From the NCBI RefSeq assembly GCF_964204865.1, contig NC_135257.1:11678151-11742150 (forward strand): DNA of 64,000 nucleotides, given 5' to 3'. Within the stretch, counting starts at the first letter, position 1; each line of letters starts with the position of its first letter. A program made the position numbers and the translations under genes. The stretch is from Styela clava (Eukaryota; Chordata; Ascidiacea; Stolidobranchia; Styelidae). Below the pieces are notes generated by a model. That model had not been told where the DNA came from. It ran no database searches and worked only from the letters and a program-made list of their open reading frames with translations. Positions 13,862 through 28,410 of the stretch are shown in pieces.

Positions 13862-15375
13862 AAATAAATAAACAACCGTAATGGCCGTGAATGGTTTGCC
13901 TGGTGCCGTAAAGCATAAAACGCAGATGGACCACGACGACATAGCATATGATTAATTGTTCATTTATAGTTAAAATTTTTGGCTGGATAACGTTGACAAA
14001 ACAGTATAATTTTTATGTTGATATTATGTATGTGGTACGTTCATTTTGTTAACATGTAATTAAATATAGAAAGATATAATATGGTGAAACTTGAAAATGG
14101 TTGATATTTTTATTTCTAACTTAAAAGTGTCCAACTGTAATTGCTCGGAAACGTTGCCTGGATGGTGATTAAGCACATTTGCTGAGTCGTCGCAGACCTC
14201 ACCAACAAGAAAACCGAATTTTTTTTGACTCTGAGACATAGTCAAGGTTGATGTCTGTGTATGTTCCAAGTTTTGCACAGATGCGTCATCATGACGACTA
14301 ATTTCCTATTTCGTAGAAAACGAATATGTGGTATAAATAATATTTTCGGCCTTTTCTCGCATATTTTTGAAAGCACAAACCTATAAACTATGTTGAGGTT
14401 TTAAAATTGATAAATCAACTAATATTTTCTAGCAACCTAGGATTCTGATTTGCAAAAACGTGGTGACATCCGTGGGGTTGATTCTTCAAAGTTTTATCAG
14501 TTATCACATCCAGTAAGTTTCTCTCATTATATCCAACCGCTTCCGTATTTGTCTACACCTTTTGTTGCTGATTAAAATATATACTTTTATACAGATAGGA
14601 AGATAAAAATACAGTATCTATATGCTTCAGTTACACACACCATCGCGCTACCGTGACTTTTGCCCTGTGTAAATAAAACGTGATATGCTATTATCACTTT
14701 CAAATTGAGATGAACATTCCGAGGTCACGACCCCAGGTTTCCAATCACAATTAATGTATGCGGTCAATTGAATATAGATATTTCTTAGTCAATAGTTTTC
14801 TTTCGCATAGAACAGATGAACCAATATTTGATTGAGGAGATTTGAGTTATTTGGATAAAAGTTGTTGCGCGCATATAAATAGGGCATTTCATTTGCATTG
14901 CTATGTGTATTAGTGGGTTTAAGCTGAAAAAATCTCAAATATATCCTTTATCAGCTCATTGTTATATATTACATCAGAGATAAGATAAAAATTGTAAAAG
15001 CGTTTCCGTGGATAGGAAGAGATTAAATCCGACAGAATCGGAAGCAAAAATTTCTTGAACTGTACATGATAAAACAAACTCAAAAGATCCTTCATTGTCG
15101 CCTATATCTCAACATATTCATCTTATTCAATGGTCTGGGGTGTTGTTAGGGAGTGTGCAATTGATTGAGTAGGTTTTTTCCGCTTTCTATCATTAGTTTA
15201 CGTGCAATCTATAATGCGTTGATTAATTGTGCAAAAAAACGTGACCAAAAGTTTTGATTACAATATAATATAGCTCTCGAATTTGACTTTTAGATATTTG
15301 CTACACGCTCAAAACTGCTGGACTTCTACATTTCATCAACATAGACAGAAATTAAATCAGAGGAGAGAATTTCAT

Positions 15376-15412
15376 ATATATACATATATATATATATATA
15401 TGTAAATATATT
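15376..15412. repeat. (TA)n microsatellite
   Basis: A near-continuous alternating TA run, interrupted once by TACATA. Confidence 0.85.
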
Positions 15413-18400
15413 GATGCATGCGGTATTTAAAATGGGGATTTACGAATGTTTAGCAATCTTCGACAAATTTGTAATGTCCAAATTTATGCAATAAAGATAT
15501 TCGCTACGTGTCTCACTCAATTCGCATAGGAAAGACATATTCGAAGTATCATAAGAAAATACGGACGACGATAGGCTGATATAATTTAATAAGCATCAGT
15601 GTGTTGAGGTTGAGGTAGAAAGATATTTTGTTATCATGATTGAAAGTGACTAAATTTATTGAACATTGAGTTATAAATCGCAAATCGCGAAGAAGTTTTG
15701 TTTTCACTCATTATTTGACGCTGAACAGCAGAACATCGTATTAATTGGAATTGACTGCGGGCTTGCGGTACATCACCTGATCGTCTGTACAGAAATATAA
15801 GTGAGGTTTTTATTTGTGACGTTTCGTAGTAGAACCTTGTATTTGATAAAGATTTTTGTCGCATATAGCTCAAAAAAGGGAAGATTGCGCCATTCATGAG
15901 ACCGGGAGTGACCAGAAGATGGCCGCCCACCCAAATCTATCTTAGCTGTGATATAAATATTAAAAAAAAACAGCAGATTCGACTCACTACGTGGCTGGGT
16001 AAAAATACTATTAGTATTTCTGAAATAAACTTTTTAAATTTCATTTTAATGAAATAGTTTTTGATAGAAAATACTCGTGTAATATAAACAGTTTAGTTGA
16101 ATTCTAAGACCTAAGTTTAATTGGTCAACATATAGTCACTCCGTACAAAGCAGTACCCACGATGAAGCTATCAGACATTTATAAAAATAAATAGGCCATT
16201 GGTTTAACTACGAATTGAATTGATGACTGCTACTCCTACAACTCTAAGACAGCCTGTCAATATACTCAAACCCAAACCGAACCTCAACCCAATGTAAAAG
16301 TTAGAACCTTGTGTTGGTGAATCGTACAAAAATCCTAATATTTTTAGTTAGACAAACGCGTTATGAAATTTTGTCTTGTAGACAGTTTACTAAAATATTT
16401 ATTACATTATATATTTATTGATGTCACGATATTGAATCTTCTGTTCCCTGCAATTCAATTTGCTTCGAATTTTTGTTTTAATCCAATAAAAATTTAATCC
16501 AGTTTCGGTTATGCCACAAAACTTCATTTCATTTTTGATTATGTTCATGTGCAGATACGTTTCGCTACAAACTCAAGTTTTCAAATTAAACTTTGTGGTT
16601 TTTTAGGGAAATGGACTGGAAACTTTAAACGGGATAAAAAACAACGGAACTAAATATATGTTAATAAAAATAATTTTATTTTTATGATTACAGATATATT
16701 TATCCCAAATGTTCCAAATGAATAACTGCGTGTTATCTATATTTACATCGTTAAGAAAAATAAGGAACCGAGGTGAAGGTGAACATCTTAAAATAATTTA
16801 AGCTATGAGTTTGTTTGTTCTCAATTTTATAAAGTCTTTTAAAGATTAGTTTCCGACAGAATGTAAGATGGTAAATGTGATTCAATTGATGAATGAGTCG
16901 GATTACTGATTTTCACTTAACATTTTCTGTTATTTGCGATTCACCGCCACCTGTGTTTTGACGAAAGAGTTTACTAAACGTCATTATGAGCTTGAATCTG
17001 TTGCAAACAAGACGTATCAGTTAGTTATTCAAATACCTACACCATTCCCTCATATTTCTATTTTTGAATTTCTAACAAAGAAGGTATAATGAGCAGTGCC
17101 CTTTAAGTATAAAAATCGGGCTACTGATTTGTGACTTATGAAACCAAAAAAAAATAAAATTTCAACCTTAGAAAATTATATGCTTTTATAATACATAATA
17201 ATAGGATACATTTTTTTGGTAAGTCACTTTTGCCATGAATTATCGAAAAATATTTTTTTCGCGTGATTTAAATATCATCTGCAGACGGTAGTCACCAGTT
17301 TAAAACACTTAGGACAGGGGATGGTCCCATGGTCCAAACCTGTTCCGTAAATGGTAAAATTGGGCTACCATATAGACAACAGGATCGATTTTCAGGGCAT
17401 TTCGTCACAAAATCAACGATGTGGCCGAGAATATTCTGGTATGAAACATATCATGTGGATCAAACATGTACTGGTTGATTTCAAATCGATTCTATATGGT
17501 TTATTCTCTTACTATATATTGCTGTTATTTTTAACACGGTCTTAATTTGACTGTATGTACCTTTTCATCGAAAATCGGAATAATCTGCCCTGAAACGAAA
17601 TTGATGAATAATATTGATAATAATTGATGATCGTGTAAGATCAATGAAGCTCGCTATCTATCTACGGGGATAAAATATCATCTTGGGGTGAGGGATGTAC
17701 TTTTTTGTTCGACTATAAATACGCGTGCCCTAAATATTCAAACAGAAAATTTCTTGATGCATGAAATCAGAAATTCCACGGTACCAAATAATGACGTGTC
17801 AGCCGTAACGGCGACTAAAGATTTTTGTGACAAGATTTGACTCCCAAACAAGGCTTTTGCTGGCCATCCAGTCAGAAGAGACTGAATTTAAGTTTGGTAG
17901 AAAAAGTTTGATACATATTGTTGTAGCTTACTGGTGTAGGAATACTGGATTGTTTAGGTAGCTCTAAATTGTCTATTATAAATAATTTATGATTATTTGA
18001 TTGGCTAGTTTATTAGAATTGTATAATTTTAATGCACTTTAAAGGCTTTTGATGTCGTTTGAAATATTAGTAAATTAATTTGGAACTACTTTTCTGATTG
18101 ATATTTCGAAGTGTATGGCCGACTACGATACGGTGTAAACATATTTGCAAATACGACTTATTATTAATATTAGATTGCATATTCAATTTTACTGTTCCAT
18201 ATATTATGGGTCTTCGAATGAATTGAAACTTGGTGTACGGTACTGATATTCTCATTACTTATTCTCTAATAATTGAAACACTTTTTCAATTATTTGGTTG
18301 AAAATTTTGTATGATATTAAAGTTACTACAAAAAGCCGATCGTGACCTATATGGCTTGCGACTATTTTTAAATTTAAAAATATTTAAGCTTTTTTTTTTT

Positions 18401-20560
18401 ACGCTTTCGTGGGGTTTAAAGTTGAAACTCATAATATGAACTAACCTGCAACAGCGACAAGTTGGTGATTGGACCAATGCGTGACTGATAAATGAGAGGG
18501 CTTTATCTGGGGAATGAAAAAAAGTTTTAAAAGGTTAATCATAGAAACAATAGATTACAATTTCAAAATTCATATTCTAATATTAATTCTAAAATGTTAC
18601 TGTCACAAAGAATTTTATTGCATGTGTCCCAATATAGTTCGGGGCATCAAAGAAAATCAGGTCAGTCAACCGCATTTAACAACTTTCAAACATAATGATC
18701 CATCTCATTACTTTTGGTATGCTGTTTATAAAGATCACGCATATTGTTTACTTTTATTGAACCATAGCATTCCCGAGTAGATTACTGACATTTAACCAAT
18801 AGCCCGCGTGCTTTAAAACAAATTACTTCGATTGCAAAGACAATGCTAAATTCTGTCATTTTGTAAATTTCCATATCATACACATCAGCATATAATTACA
18901 AATGGGTCATTACAAACCGAGCATGTTTCTGCAGGCGTGCTCACGCATTCCCGTATCGTTGTTTTTTACGCGACAAAGCTTGGTTCAGCTTAACGACAAT
19001 CAATGCGGACGAAAAAAGATCTCATACAAAAAGAGTTGATTTTGATCATGTATGTTATCGTTTGCATAATTGCAATTTTATTTGAGCTATTGCAAGTATA
19101 GTATCTAACATATGGTGTGTTCTTCTGTTGTACTTTAGATAAAAATAAATGTAATTTTTCAGACCTATGGAGTCGTCAGGAATACAAATTAGCATCCAAC
19201 ATTTTCACGAAAATATTAGCTGATGTATCAATATAGTTAATTTCTTTTCCACATGTCTGTTAAGTAAGATGTAAAACTGGCCTACTGTTTGCATTCGAAT
19301 TTGTGTCTTACCAATCGAAAAATTATCATAAGCCAGATATTGAATTATTTTTGGCTTACTTCTGCCAAACAAAATACTTCTCAATTTACTGATATTTTTT
19401 CACGAACTCTCGTACACTCAGGAAATCAATGTTTTATTATTTGTATTCAAAAGTTAGAAAGGATCTTATGGGTCAAGGTGATGTCCGTTGGGGTGATGCC
19501 GGAAGACTTAGCCAAAACTTAGATTAGTTCAAATATAAATCCCCTTTTGAAGAGATACTTCAGATTTTGAGAGAAAACACCTTTGAGAACGACTAAAACA
19601 AATAGCCGTATAAATAGGACTAGTCGGTGTTCCGGATTAATAAGAAAACAATTAGTCGCAAAAGACTCCAATCCGATATATGTGTGTTTATTTTCATATC
19701 ATTCATAATAATATTAATAGCGTTCTTTTAATATTTTTTACTTAATAAGGCATCTATGTTTATCTAATTAAGTCCCAAGCATCAGAAACGATATAAGTTA
19801 TACCGAATAACTGAATATTTCAACTGAACTTAAATACAAATTAATCGTGGAAGTTTTTGAAATACAACTCACCATTTTTTTGTGAAATTTATCGATTAAA
19901 AACACTATAATCCAGACCACTTCGATGCTAAAGAGATTTTCAAAATGTATCCCATAAATCTTCTCGTGCACAGTCAATGATTGAAAATGCCTTCATTGGA
20001 CAAGCAGCGATTATGTATAGAGTACGCTTTTTTACCCTGTGTCCATCTTTAAATGATGTATACAAAACTCTGTTGGTAGAAATACATACTACCAATATGA
20101 TAACTATATTCCTATGGGACAATTTTTCTCAAATATTTCGACAAAATCGTCAAAACTAGATTTTTTTTTCAAAATTAGTAAATTGTTGAAAGTCTTTAAA
20201 CGTCTTGGCATGTCAGAGAATTGGCGAGGTATCGATGGCAATTTGATTATTGTAAAATACAGTATAGGCATGCTCTCTAATCTAGGTTTAAATGGACTCG
20301 TAATTGTATTTATTTTGTGTATTGTTAAGAGTTATACATGTACATCCGTTTCGTTCCGTTCTTTGATATGAAAATCAAATTGGTATGTAAAATGGCTACA
20401 CAATTTTGCGTCAAGAAAATGCGTCATTGAACATAAATATTACGCAAATACGTACGCTGTACAGTTTATTCGTTCCACGTGACGAGATAAACACTGTAAA
20501 TTTTTATTCATAGTTCATATTTCAAATTCAACCAATCAGATAAAAGTAGGGGGTTGTTAA

Positions 20561-21476
20561 CCCTCCCACAGCCGGTAAGCCCATATGGGCTTTTCAGCGC
20601 TATTAAGGCTAGCTCATGGTAACCTACTGTTACTATCGCTCTTAGCTGTTTATTGACGTAATGCCCTGGTATGAGAGAAGCGATAAAACCTTCCAGCCGT
20701 GACGCAAAGTGCGAATCGTATATATAGCGTGGATTTCAAAATTGCCTGTCAGACGTCTGAAAATGTCGACTCAGCTCAGACAGGAAATACTCCTTTATAA
20801 CGACTTATTATTGTTTTAGCATGTATTTTCAGTCATACTAACCATCCCTGACCATCCCTGGCGCTGTGTTGTTTTGATAAATATGATTTCGACTGCTCCT
20901 TAGTTGGCAGAGGTATGGAGATTTTTTGTATGTAAAAAAAACGTAAAATTAATGGTAATTTTACCGCGTAAATGTGCGTATGGGATTGTTTACGTCGTTC
21001 TACGCGCATTTCCGTCGAAAAAATTTAATTTTTTTGCATTGGGGGTGGTCTGTGCAGTAATAATAAGAGCTGTGACGTCATCAATATCGGTAATTTGACC
21101 TTGAACTTGACAATACTGTAAATACAATTGTGAATTTCAGAGTAATAACCATTTATGCTATAATAGTCGTTTTGGTATTGTTATGTTAGGAAAAACTTGA
21201 CGAAAACGTTGAAGAAAAAATTAATTAATTAGGAATTAATTATTAACCCTCTACTGTACACAAAATATTTCAAAGTTCAATTTTTTTTTAGAAATTTTTG
21301 AAATTTTTTTGCAAAAAATTTTTTTCGATGAGTGTGTTTTAAAGATATATTGCTGAATAGAACTCTAGCAGACGCTTTCAAAAAGCCATGAGTTAAGATT
21401 TAGGGCTTAATGGTTGACAAAAAAAAAAGGTTTAAAAAGACCCCTAAAATGGTCAGGGATTTGAGCTGTCCGAAGG
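20561..21476. mobile_element. piggyBac-like non-autonomous element flanked by TTAA
   Basis: TTAA at 20557-20560 and 21477-21480 bracket the element. The left end CCCTCCCACAG and the reverse complement of the right end CCTTCGGACAG agree at 8 of 11 positions, and TTAA target duplication is the hallmark of piggyBac. No transposase frame is seen in 916 bases. A diverged copy lies at about 55111-55550 plus 57664-57850. Assignment rests on ends and TTAA only. Confidence 0.55.
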
Positions 21477-22878
21477 TTAATCTTGTCAATAATTACACTG
21501 TGGCCAAGAATACAAAAATCTTTAATATTAAATTTTGACATTAGCGACTCCAGTGTTTTAAATTCACGCAGACTTTATTATTTGGTAAAACGGATTTTGT
21601 CAACTCATTCATTACCTGAAGTGTTTAATATTCTAAATTGAAGGGTACGAAAGCTTTCATTTGGAAACAAATAAATAATATATAATATGGCAAATATGCG
21701 TTTGGTCTGGTGCCGCGCCTTGTTAATGATAAGGGCTGTCTTGAGTATGGGTGTGATTTATTTCGTAAGAGCAAAATATTGGAACTCATATTTTCGTTTA
21801 CTTTGTGAAAATAAACAAATTACACTAGAAATTCACTGTATATGAGTAGGTTATATCGTTTGAGGTTGCGCATCACTGCAGAGAGTGCTGGGCGAGTATT
21901 TATATCACGTAAGACTGAATATTTTGAACATTTGAAACTGAAATGTTGAGTTTTGTGTAAAATTTACGTTATATTTTGCAATAAGAGTATTTATTGCTTG
22001 AGTATTACGCAGAAAATTGAGTTTTTTTTTTCAAATCTTTTTAGGTAAGTGAGATTCAGTTAGACGATTACGATTGATCTTAGCATTGTCGGAGCTTGAA
22101 ACAGGCATAGACAGAGAAACAATTTCAGCTGCGCCTTTAATAGTTGACGAATTGCGAGTAAATATGATCACACATATATAAACACGTTACAATTTAAATT
22201 TAGACGAATGCTTTATATAATAGCAGTCAGAGATGGGAACAGCAAATTTAATTATCGCGAAGAAATAATGGCGGTCAATACCGGCAAAACTAATTTTCAA
22301 TATGATCTTTGTCTACTTTGTAGTTCGATACGTAGGAGTTATTGATTCTAGTTGATTTAATCACGACTTTACAAGGAAGGCTTTAATTATAACAGAACTA
22401 TGCCGAAAGTAGAAAAGCGAGAAAACAGTAAAGAATAAAATATATATATTGTATCATATATAATATTGTATTCATTCCACATTCAGTCACTGTAAAGCCT
22501 TTTTTATATGTTCGAATTCTGGTAAATTTAACATCATCTTTCATGGAAGTTTTGTTTTAATTTACTTTCTCTACTTTAGCTTTACGTACTTGATTTCGAT
22601 TTATCGATCATACATTTTTAACCTTCTCTTCAATCCAAAAATAACCTTCGCTACATTTGGAGATTGGCCGAGGCACGGGAAGAGTTAGGGCCGCAATTCG
22701 AATAAATTTTTGCCGAGCATGGTACCATTGTTGCCTGTGGTCACAATATCTACATTTTCCTGCCTTGTTTCTGAATAATCATTTGACTTTTTTGGACCGA
22801 TATTTGTGTTCGTTTGAAATTAAACAGATTATGCAGCGCTCTAGATGAGTCATCGTCACAGATGTATATTCATCCACG

Positions 22879-22972
22879 GGACCTCCGACCACAACTCAGG
22901 TTGTGTACCAGGTTAGGGTTCAGGTTGTGCAACATCTTAGTGCGCATACTTCAGGAGTACCCATCCACGAGC
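22879..22972. mobile_element. 94-base palindromic element with 8-base target duplication
   Basis: CATCCACG is repeated exactly on both sides (22871-22878 and 22973-22980). The ends GGACCTCC and GGAGTACC are imperfect inverted repeats. The interior is the reverse complement of most of 56325-56436. An 8-base duplication suggests mobilisation by a hAT-type transposase. Confidence 0.75.
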
Positions 22973-23040
22973 TATTTCCTTGGTACAATATCTTTCATGT
23001 CAAGTATATATAAGAGCAGACATCTAACTACCACATGCAA

Positions 23041-23062
23041 TTATATATATATATATATTTAT
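23041..23062. repeat. (AT)n microsatellite
   Basis: Alternating AT run. Confidence 0.8.
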
Positions 23063-23917
23063 AACATATCAGATTATTTTCGTATTTGACCTGCTGACGG
23101 AAAAAAACCTAGATAGGAAATCAATAATTAACATATCCTCGTTAAAGACTAATTTATATAATTCAGAAAACAATTGCTGCACACATTGGTATTTAAAATG
23201 AAATTGCCAATAGTGGATAATACTTTGGAGTAATCTTTGCCATTTGAACGATATTAGTGAGTGAAGCATAAAAACATAACATCGTGAATCTATAAACACG
23301 CTAGCGGCACAAATTGTTTCATGAGATCAAAATTCTAACATCAGTTAGTATTGATTTGTGAGTCACGATTTAAGAATCAATGTAAGAGTCGCACTTTTGG
23401 GTTCATTTTTATATGCAAGTTTGCTCAAAGTAAGTTTGAATCATATGATCAAATTTAGATAAAATATGACTAGAATTATTATTGTTGCAAACAATTATAC
23501 TAAATAAAAGTTTACTGGAATGAAACATTTAGCATTGAGGTTTCTTTAGTGCTGATTAGTGTACTTCTTCTCAGTAAAAAAGATTTTGTTCGTTTATAGC
23601 CAATTCTCTTACTGGACTATTGAGATTACGTTAGGTTATGATTATTTCATACTGATTATGTTGTCTTTCGAATGTTTGAATGCTTTTCTGAGTGACAAGG
23701 AAGTGTTCAATAACAGGAAGAAAGAAATTTGTGGTTAGTTGATCGATATTTGCTTATATTATAATTGGCACAAGGGGGCAACAGAGCAGTTGGAGGGGCT
23801 ACAATAATAGGTTCAAAATTAATTTCAATGAAACTTCGTTTGTATACTTTACCCTTAAAAGAAAATTCCATGTTCTCCGTTTCATACTATAAATACAACT
23901 GGAATGATGAACACGGG

Positions 23918-23979
23918 GGCCATGAGTGCGAAAACCGCCCGCAAAGGGACCACAAGTCAAAAAAGGTTGGGAACCACTG
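23918..23979 (+). repeat. hAT-type right terminus (solo)
   Basis: Ends with AAAAAGGTTGGGAACCACTG, the usual right-end consensus of hAT elements (reverse complement begins CAGTGGTTCCC). No matching left end or target duplication was found nearby. Confidence 0.45.
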
Positions 23980-26900
23980 TTATAAAGCGTTCGATACTTT
24001 CGTTTTTGTTTAATCAAAGAATGATTGGCGGTGACTGCGTGATGGTCGTGAGAGTTGCGTCGATTCCTGCATCGAAAAAATAGTGGTAAATTTACTCGAT
24101 TTACGCTTGCAATTGAGATCCAATCCATGTTGTAAATTATCACGATGCGCTTAGACTATATTGTGACGTTGTTTGTTGGTCTGCCAGATTATTATAAATA
24201 TAAAAGAAAGTATTGATTATATCGACTCTGATGACTGTTAAAGTTTATTACCTGTCTAAATTCTCGTATTCTGATCTCCAGGTGATTCTTCTCCGAGGAC
24301 TAATTTAAGTCATTATACTTGATTGAACAGTGAGAATAGTAAGGGGTAAATTAAGTAATTATAACTCATTGTGGAGGTATGCTGATAAATTGGTGTTCTC
24401 AGTAAAGCTTTTGTCTAGTGTACAAAGTTTCTACTGGATTTCGTGGAATTTTTTAGTGATTGTACAGTTGTCGGTTTGCATGAAATTTTTGTGATATGAA
24501 AAATCGTAATTCTGGCAGTTTATTCGAAAAAAACTAGTGTATTTTACATATTATGATAAATTTTAAATACAAGTTGTCTTAGAGCACGGATATGATTCCT
24601 AATTCAATAAGAGAGTTGCAAACGATCACTGAAGCGCCATCACCTCAATATAAGTTTATTTTTGCGACAGGAATGGCAATAGACAACAGTTGAAACGTTA
24701 CTTAAAATAGTTCAACACATTCAATAGCACAGGTAATTGGAAGGGAAATTAGCGAAAAAAATTAGAATAGAAATTTCCGTTTATAAATAGAAACTCGGGC
24801 TAATTATCGATTTGCGCAAAGGGCACTCAAGATATTTATGAGTCGGGTAGAGAGTTTATCCTGCTGTCTCAATTTGGGCAATGGACGAAATATATCAAAC
24901 GACTGTCGGATAGAATTTTAGTTTTTGTCTAGCTCAGAGAAACCCACCGTCGTTCACTCTGGTTCAAATGTTGAGACGTTTGTACGTGGCCAACGTTGAA
25001 TAATTTTACACCAAAACAACTACTTTGCTAGATGTGGAATATTGTAGATGTGTCGCACGTGTATTGTTTTTTCAAGTATTGGAATGAGTTACTGACATTT
25101 TACAGTTGAACAATGCGAAAACCCAAGTAAACTTTCATCAGTAAGCTGATATTTATCTTTATGGTTCTGCTTCTTGGCCAAATAAATATCAGTCTAAACT
25201 AAAGTGTGCTCTAATCTCAAAAGTACTTGAAAATGACCCAAACTTACAGCGCTTTTATAAATGTGATGTTAAAAAGGTCTTTTAGAGCATCAAATCAGTT
25301 TAACGACTTGCAATTCCAATATTGATCATCAATTTTAATTAATTGACGCATTTGGTTTTCGTGTTTTTCATTAACATTGACACTTATTTTTTTGAATTAG
25401 TATAACTTTTAATGGGTACGGCAAAGCATGATTCAGAAAGAATCGTTATTAAGCAATACGGGACGTGTGAATGAACTGGTATGTCGGTGTAACTGCGGAG
25501 TATCAGTATGACGTAACGTATGTAGAGCAATACACACCATGCAGCTCCGTCGCCGATGTATGCACACTGAAAATATGTGTGATTTGTTTTCTTTTTTGTT
25601 CATATTTTGCTATTTTCTCCAATATTCGAATTTGGTGAGGTTTGACTATAGGCTTAAATCGGAGGCTTACGTGCTCCTATTATTGATGACTATGTAGACT
25701 GTAGAGCGTATAGTCCAGATAGTTGGCAGCCGAATGTGACTGCGCGGAAGGTGATTTAGATTTAATGGATGTCAAACTAAATATCAGTTCTTTGCACGAT
25801 GTTAAATTATTTTTGGTATTCCAATACGTATTAGACAACTTAGTCATTCAGATCACGTTATCTCACCTCGTACAGCATTCGCCGGTGTGTATCAAATAGA
25901 CCATCCTGTAGTTGTAAGTTTTGAGAGCTCCTGAGGGAAGATCTTGGCTGATTTTGAAAAATGACGGACATGACTCTGAACGTCAGTACTGCTTTGTGGT
26001 GGATTATTTGTCACCGTTATATTGCGCATCTGCGAGTAATATATTTGATTTTGTTTTAATTTGTGTAATATTGTGTTTCTTTATTCCAAAAGCACAGGTG
26101 TTTTGATCGATATTTTTCCAGTGGCAATGTCAAAAATGTCTGTGGTCATTGTATGGCGGCGAGCTTCTTCTAATAACTAATTATTTGGAGTTTTAATAAA
26201 ACACTGTCTATTTAAATCAAACTTTGAATTCATAAAATATCATTTTGACTCGGCTATATCCGATTCCGCATTTTAAATTGGATATTGGATTTTGGATATC
26301 CCTGATAAGCTAAGACAGCTTAATAGTCAACAATAATTAAATCGTATAATAGCATAAACTGTTAAACTTTTGTAATCGTGTTTTACTAAAGCACTTCTCA
26401 AATTCATCAACTGTTCCTAATGAGACATATTCCACGTATCATATATATCTATTTTCCAGGCACATGTTATAAATTGATTACAAATATAAATTTGATTCTA
26501 TGTCTATGTAAGGGTATATATAGTGTATGTTAGATAAAAAAGAAAGAAAATGTTCGTAAAATTCACTTAATGTTTTATAGTAAAATAATTTTAGATTTGG
26601 CATCGTCTAACACCCACTCAGTGCTTATGACCAAAATACCACGAGACAAACTTCACCTTAGATTTGAAAGCAGGAGAAGGGTTCAATGAGAAGTGATCGA
26701 CCTCAATGGCGATCCATCTTATATTAATTTCGTCAAGAATTTTGATTGGGTATAACAATGGTCATTTCCCATCTCTAATAGATAACGTAATTCTTAAATA
26801 TGGAGCATTCCGACTAATTTGTCATCTGCTGGAAAACAAATGCCACATATCTACTGTGAATGACTAATGGGGATTTAAAAATCATTAACGTGAAATTTGA

Positions 26901-27922
26901 GCCATTAGGCTCTACACTAGCATGAAGAGATTGTGTGCACAAGTCTAATTTGTCTCATCTCCATATCATTTAAAAACATAAATATACGCCAAACCAAAAA
27001 ATCGTACTAGCTTAAAACCTCAGTTTTTTTGTAGACAAGAAACAGACGACATTACGTTTCCGAAGGTTTTTAACCTTCATTCTATCGTGACCGCATTATC
27101 TTTAGATCAAATCGGGTTCAACGCTTCAATGAACGTTAATAGGGTCAGCTAAGATTCAACCCCGATGATTGAACAGCATATTAAACTACAATATTAAGAC
27201 ATTACTCCATTATTGATCGATCTTCTCATGTGCTGAAATGGGAAAAAATCAATGAATATTGTACGTTATTTACATTTATAATTATTGACAATCCAGTAAA
27301 GCTATTACTTTTCATTTGGTGTAATTAACAACTCCTCAAGTAATCTCTTTTTTCCCCTTCTTCTCTCTCTCTCTTCATCATAAATATGAAAAATAAAAGA
27401 CGAACTTGGTTAGCGAACTTATTGTCAGTTTTGCATTTATCAACAAGATTGAAAGCTTCACGGTAGCCTTGAATCTTCATTATCAAAACCTATCGTTTAA
27501 TACTTTCTTATTACTTATATATGACGATGTGGCGTACAAAGAATTTTCAACACGGTGACTAACCATGCTTGAATGTCACTGGAAAACGCTTGCTTTGACG
27601 TGACTACATAATTTCACGTTAAAAATATAGTACTTTGCAAACACAACGCAGCTTTTTAACCTATTTTTGTAGGTATTTATACTTTGCGAATATTAACAAT
27701 GATAAAGTCAAGGGGTACTTATATGGATAAAGTGGTCAAACGACTGTTACTGGAAAATTCCTAAATCTAAAAATTATAAACAAGCAAAATAGTCATAAAA
27801 ACTCATTTGAAGTTATGCAACAGGCAGTTAGCTAAGTATGGTGCGTTTACATTACAGTATTAGAAAAATAAAGCATCATAGTTTTTTGAGCCCATTGTTC
27901 TTCATCGTCGCTGTAAGGTAAA

Positions 27923-27942
27923 AATATATATATATATATATA
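27923..27942. repeat. (AT)n microsatellite
   Basis: Short alternating AT run about 470 bases before the GPCR start codon. Confidence 0.8.
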
Positions 27943-28410
27943 ATTGTATAACAACTGTTCGACATAAAATTTCTGTATATTATTCCTATGCACAATAATT
28001 ATTCACTCGTTATATGGGGACGTTAAAGCATAATCCTGATTGCTTAAATTCGTGGTTGCAACTTGCAATATTTCGTTTTCTGAATCTCTTAATTTAGATA
28101 CACTTATTGCAAATTTGATAGAACAAATCAACAAAGTGAATTTTCTGCTTTTGACAAGGCCAGTGTAAATCGGTGTAATGAAGTTTTTATTCTTCTCCAA
28201 ATGAAAGTTACATGTAATATTGAATTTAATAATGTCTTCTTCCCCAGCAGCTCACGATTGGAAATTTTTTTTAAATAAATATTAAACAATTTCTTAAATA
28301 TGATTTGCATTATACAGTGTACCTGTCTTATGTAAAAACATTTATTCATTATATTCATGTTATAGTGTAGATAATGACAAATAAATTTGCAATTAACGTC
28401 GACAACAACT

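Larger units (their letters stand above)
13862..28410. other. Long gene-poor region (about 14.5 kb)
   Basis: Only short chance reading frames are present, with no recognisable domain. It contains AT microsatellites (about 15376-15402 and 23041-23062), a piggyBac-like element (20561-21476), a palindromic element (22879-22972), an isolated hAT-type right terminus (to 23979), and another AT run at 27923-27942 near the GPCR start. Distal regulatory DNA or non-coding RNA could lie here unseen. Confidence 0.6.

Noticed and set aside
17351..20371. Several 60-90 codon frames in the gene desert
   Set aside because: Lengths fit chance in AT-rich DNA, no domain words, and no plausible splicing partners.
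21028..21100. GTGACGTCAT (CRE-like) as a regulatory site
   Set aside because: It is part of the piggyBac-like repeat and recurs in its second copy, with no nearby gene to regulate.
22900..22930. Telomere-like TTAGGG/AACCCTAACC words, also near 4640, 8350 and 56360
   Set aside because: Single units inside mobile repeats, never in tandem, so not telomeric.
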